Assembly (NCBI GenBank): GCA_934203105.1
Contig: CAKPYQ010000027.1
Location: forward strand, 1 to 13,665
Origin: an uncultured Alphaproteobacteria bacterium
GTDB lineage: Bacteria; Pseudomonadota; Alphaproteobacteria; CAAHEQ01; UBA3637
Length of the DNA: 13,665 bases
Direction: 5' to 3'
Below, one piece after another: positions 13,566 to 13,665 of this stretch. The notes beneath the pieces are model-generated. The model was not told the origin of the DNA. It saw only the letters and a program-made list of their open reading frames with translations, and did not search any database. Numbering within the stretch: position 1 is the stretch's first letter; each line of letters opens with the position of its first letter. A program made the position numbers and the translations under genes.

Positions 13566-13647
13566 ATGGGGGCTGCTTTTGGGGATATAAAAATAAAGCT
13601 TAAAGTTGTAATTTAATAAAAAAAGCGATAAATAATAAAAAAAGGTC

Positions 13648-13653
13648 TTGACA
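13648..13653 (+). promoter_or_regulatory. Isolated TTGACA -35 element at window end
   Basis: A perfect sigma-70 -35 hexamer, preceded by an A-rich tract and lying after the pnp terminator. The -10 position falls beyond the window. It points to a new rightward transcription unit starting just outside, perhaps a strongly expressed one. With only six bases it is suggestive, not proven. Confidence 0.4.
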
Positions 13654-13665
13654 ACGACTTTCGAA

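Overview
The window looks like chromosomal DNA from a moderately AT-rich alphaproteobacterium: coding regions are around 42% GC by eye, with heavy use of TTG for leucine. Three features point to this class: an IbpA-type small heat-shock gene overlapping a DUF1150 gene, a YlxR domain fused to an L7Ae-like domain between nusA and infB, and the order rimP-nusA-ylxR-infB-rbfA-(two genes)-truB-rpsO-pnp. I cannot name a genus. A low-GC, possibly uncultured or host-associated lineage is a guess from composition only. All confident genes are on the + strand.

Positions 1-679 hold no convincing protein gene. Bases 1-150 are about 51% GC and can form several helices, so they may be the 3' part of an unidentified structured RNA. 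A good intrinsic terminator follows (186-223), then a very AT-rich dnaA upstream region. That region has a dense run of GANTC sites, a cluster of GTTAAC palindromes and a 13-bp palindrome. dnaA (680-2074) starts at an ATG with a good ribosome binding site, not at the upstream in-frame GTG. The hsp20/DUF1150 pair follows behind a sequence resembling a heat-shock sigma factor promoter.

The translation and transcription operon begins with a well-spaced promoter (2863-2891). An intrinsic-terminator hairpin sits between that promoter and rimP, an arrangement suggesting attenuation of the operon that encodes NusA. rimP, nusA, ylxR, infB and rbfA are tightly packed, with overlaps at nusA/ylxR and ylxR/infB. 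They cover 30S maturation (RimP, RbfA), transcription elongation/antitermination (NusA), RNA binding (YlxR) and initiation (IF2).

Between rbfA and truB, often neighbours, lie two less familiar genes: an unrecognised 179-aa protein and a two-helix membrane protein resembling DUF3137. The 179-aa gene has its own promoter, whose -10 box lies in the left arm of a perfect 12-bp inverted repeat. The right arm contains the Shine-Dalgarno sequence. Read-through transcripts would carry both arms and could hide the ribosome site, whereas transcripts from the local promoter would lack the left arm. A strong terminator hairpin separates the two genes and ends 12 bp before the second start codon. truB, rpsO and pnp then follow. 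The rpsO-pnp gap holds three consecutive hairpins, consistent with a regulated pnp leader. pnp ends at a clear terminator, and the window closes on a perfect TTGACA -35 element whose gene lies outside.

I see no mobile element, CRISPR array, tRNA or rRNA. The gene content is mostly core housekeeping. What is unusual is the regulatory architecture between genes and the variant P-loop of DnaA.
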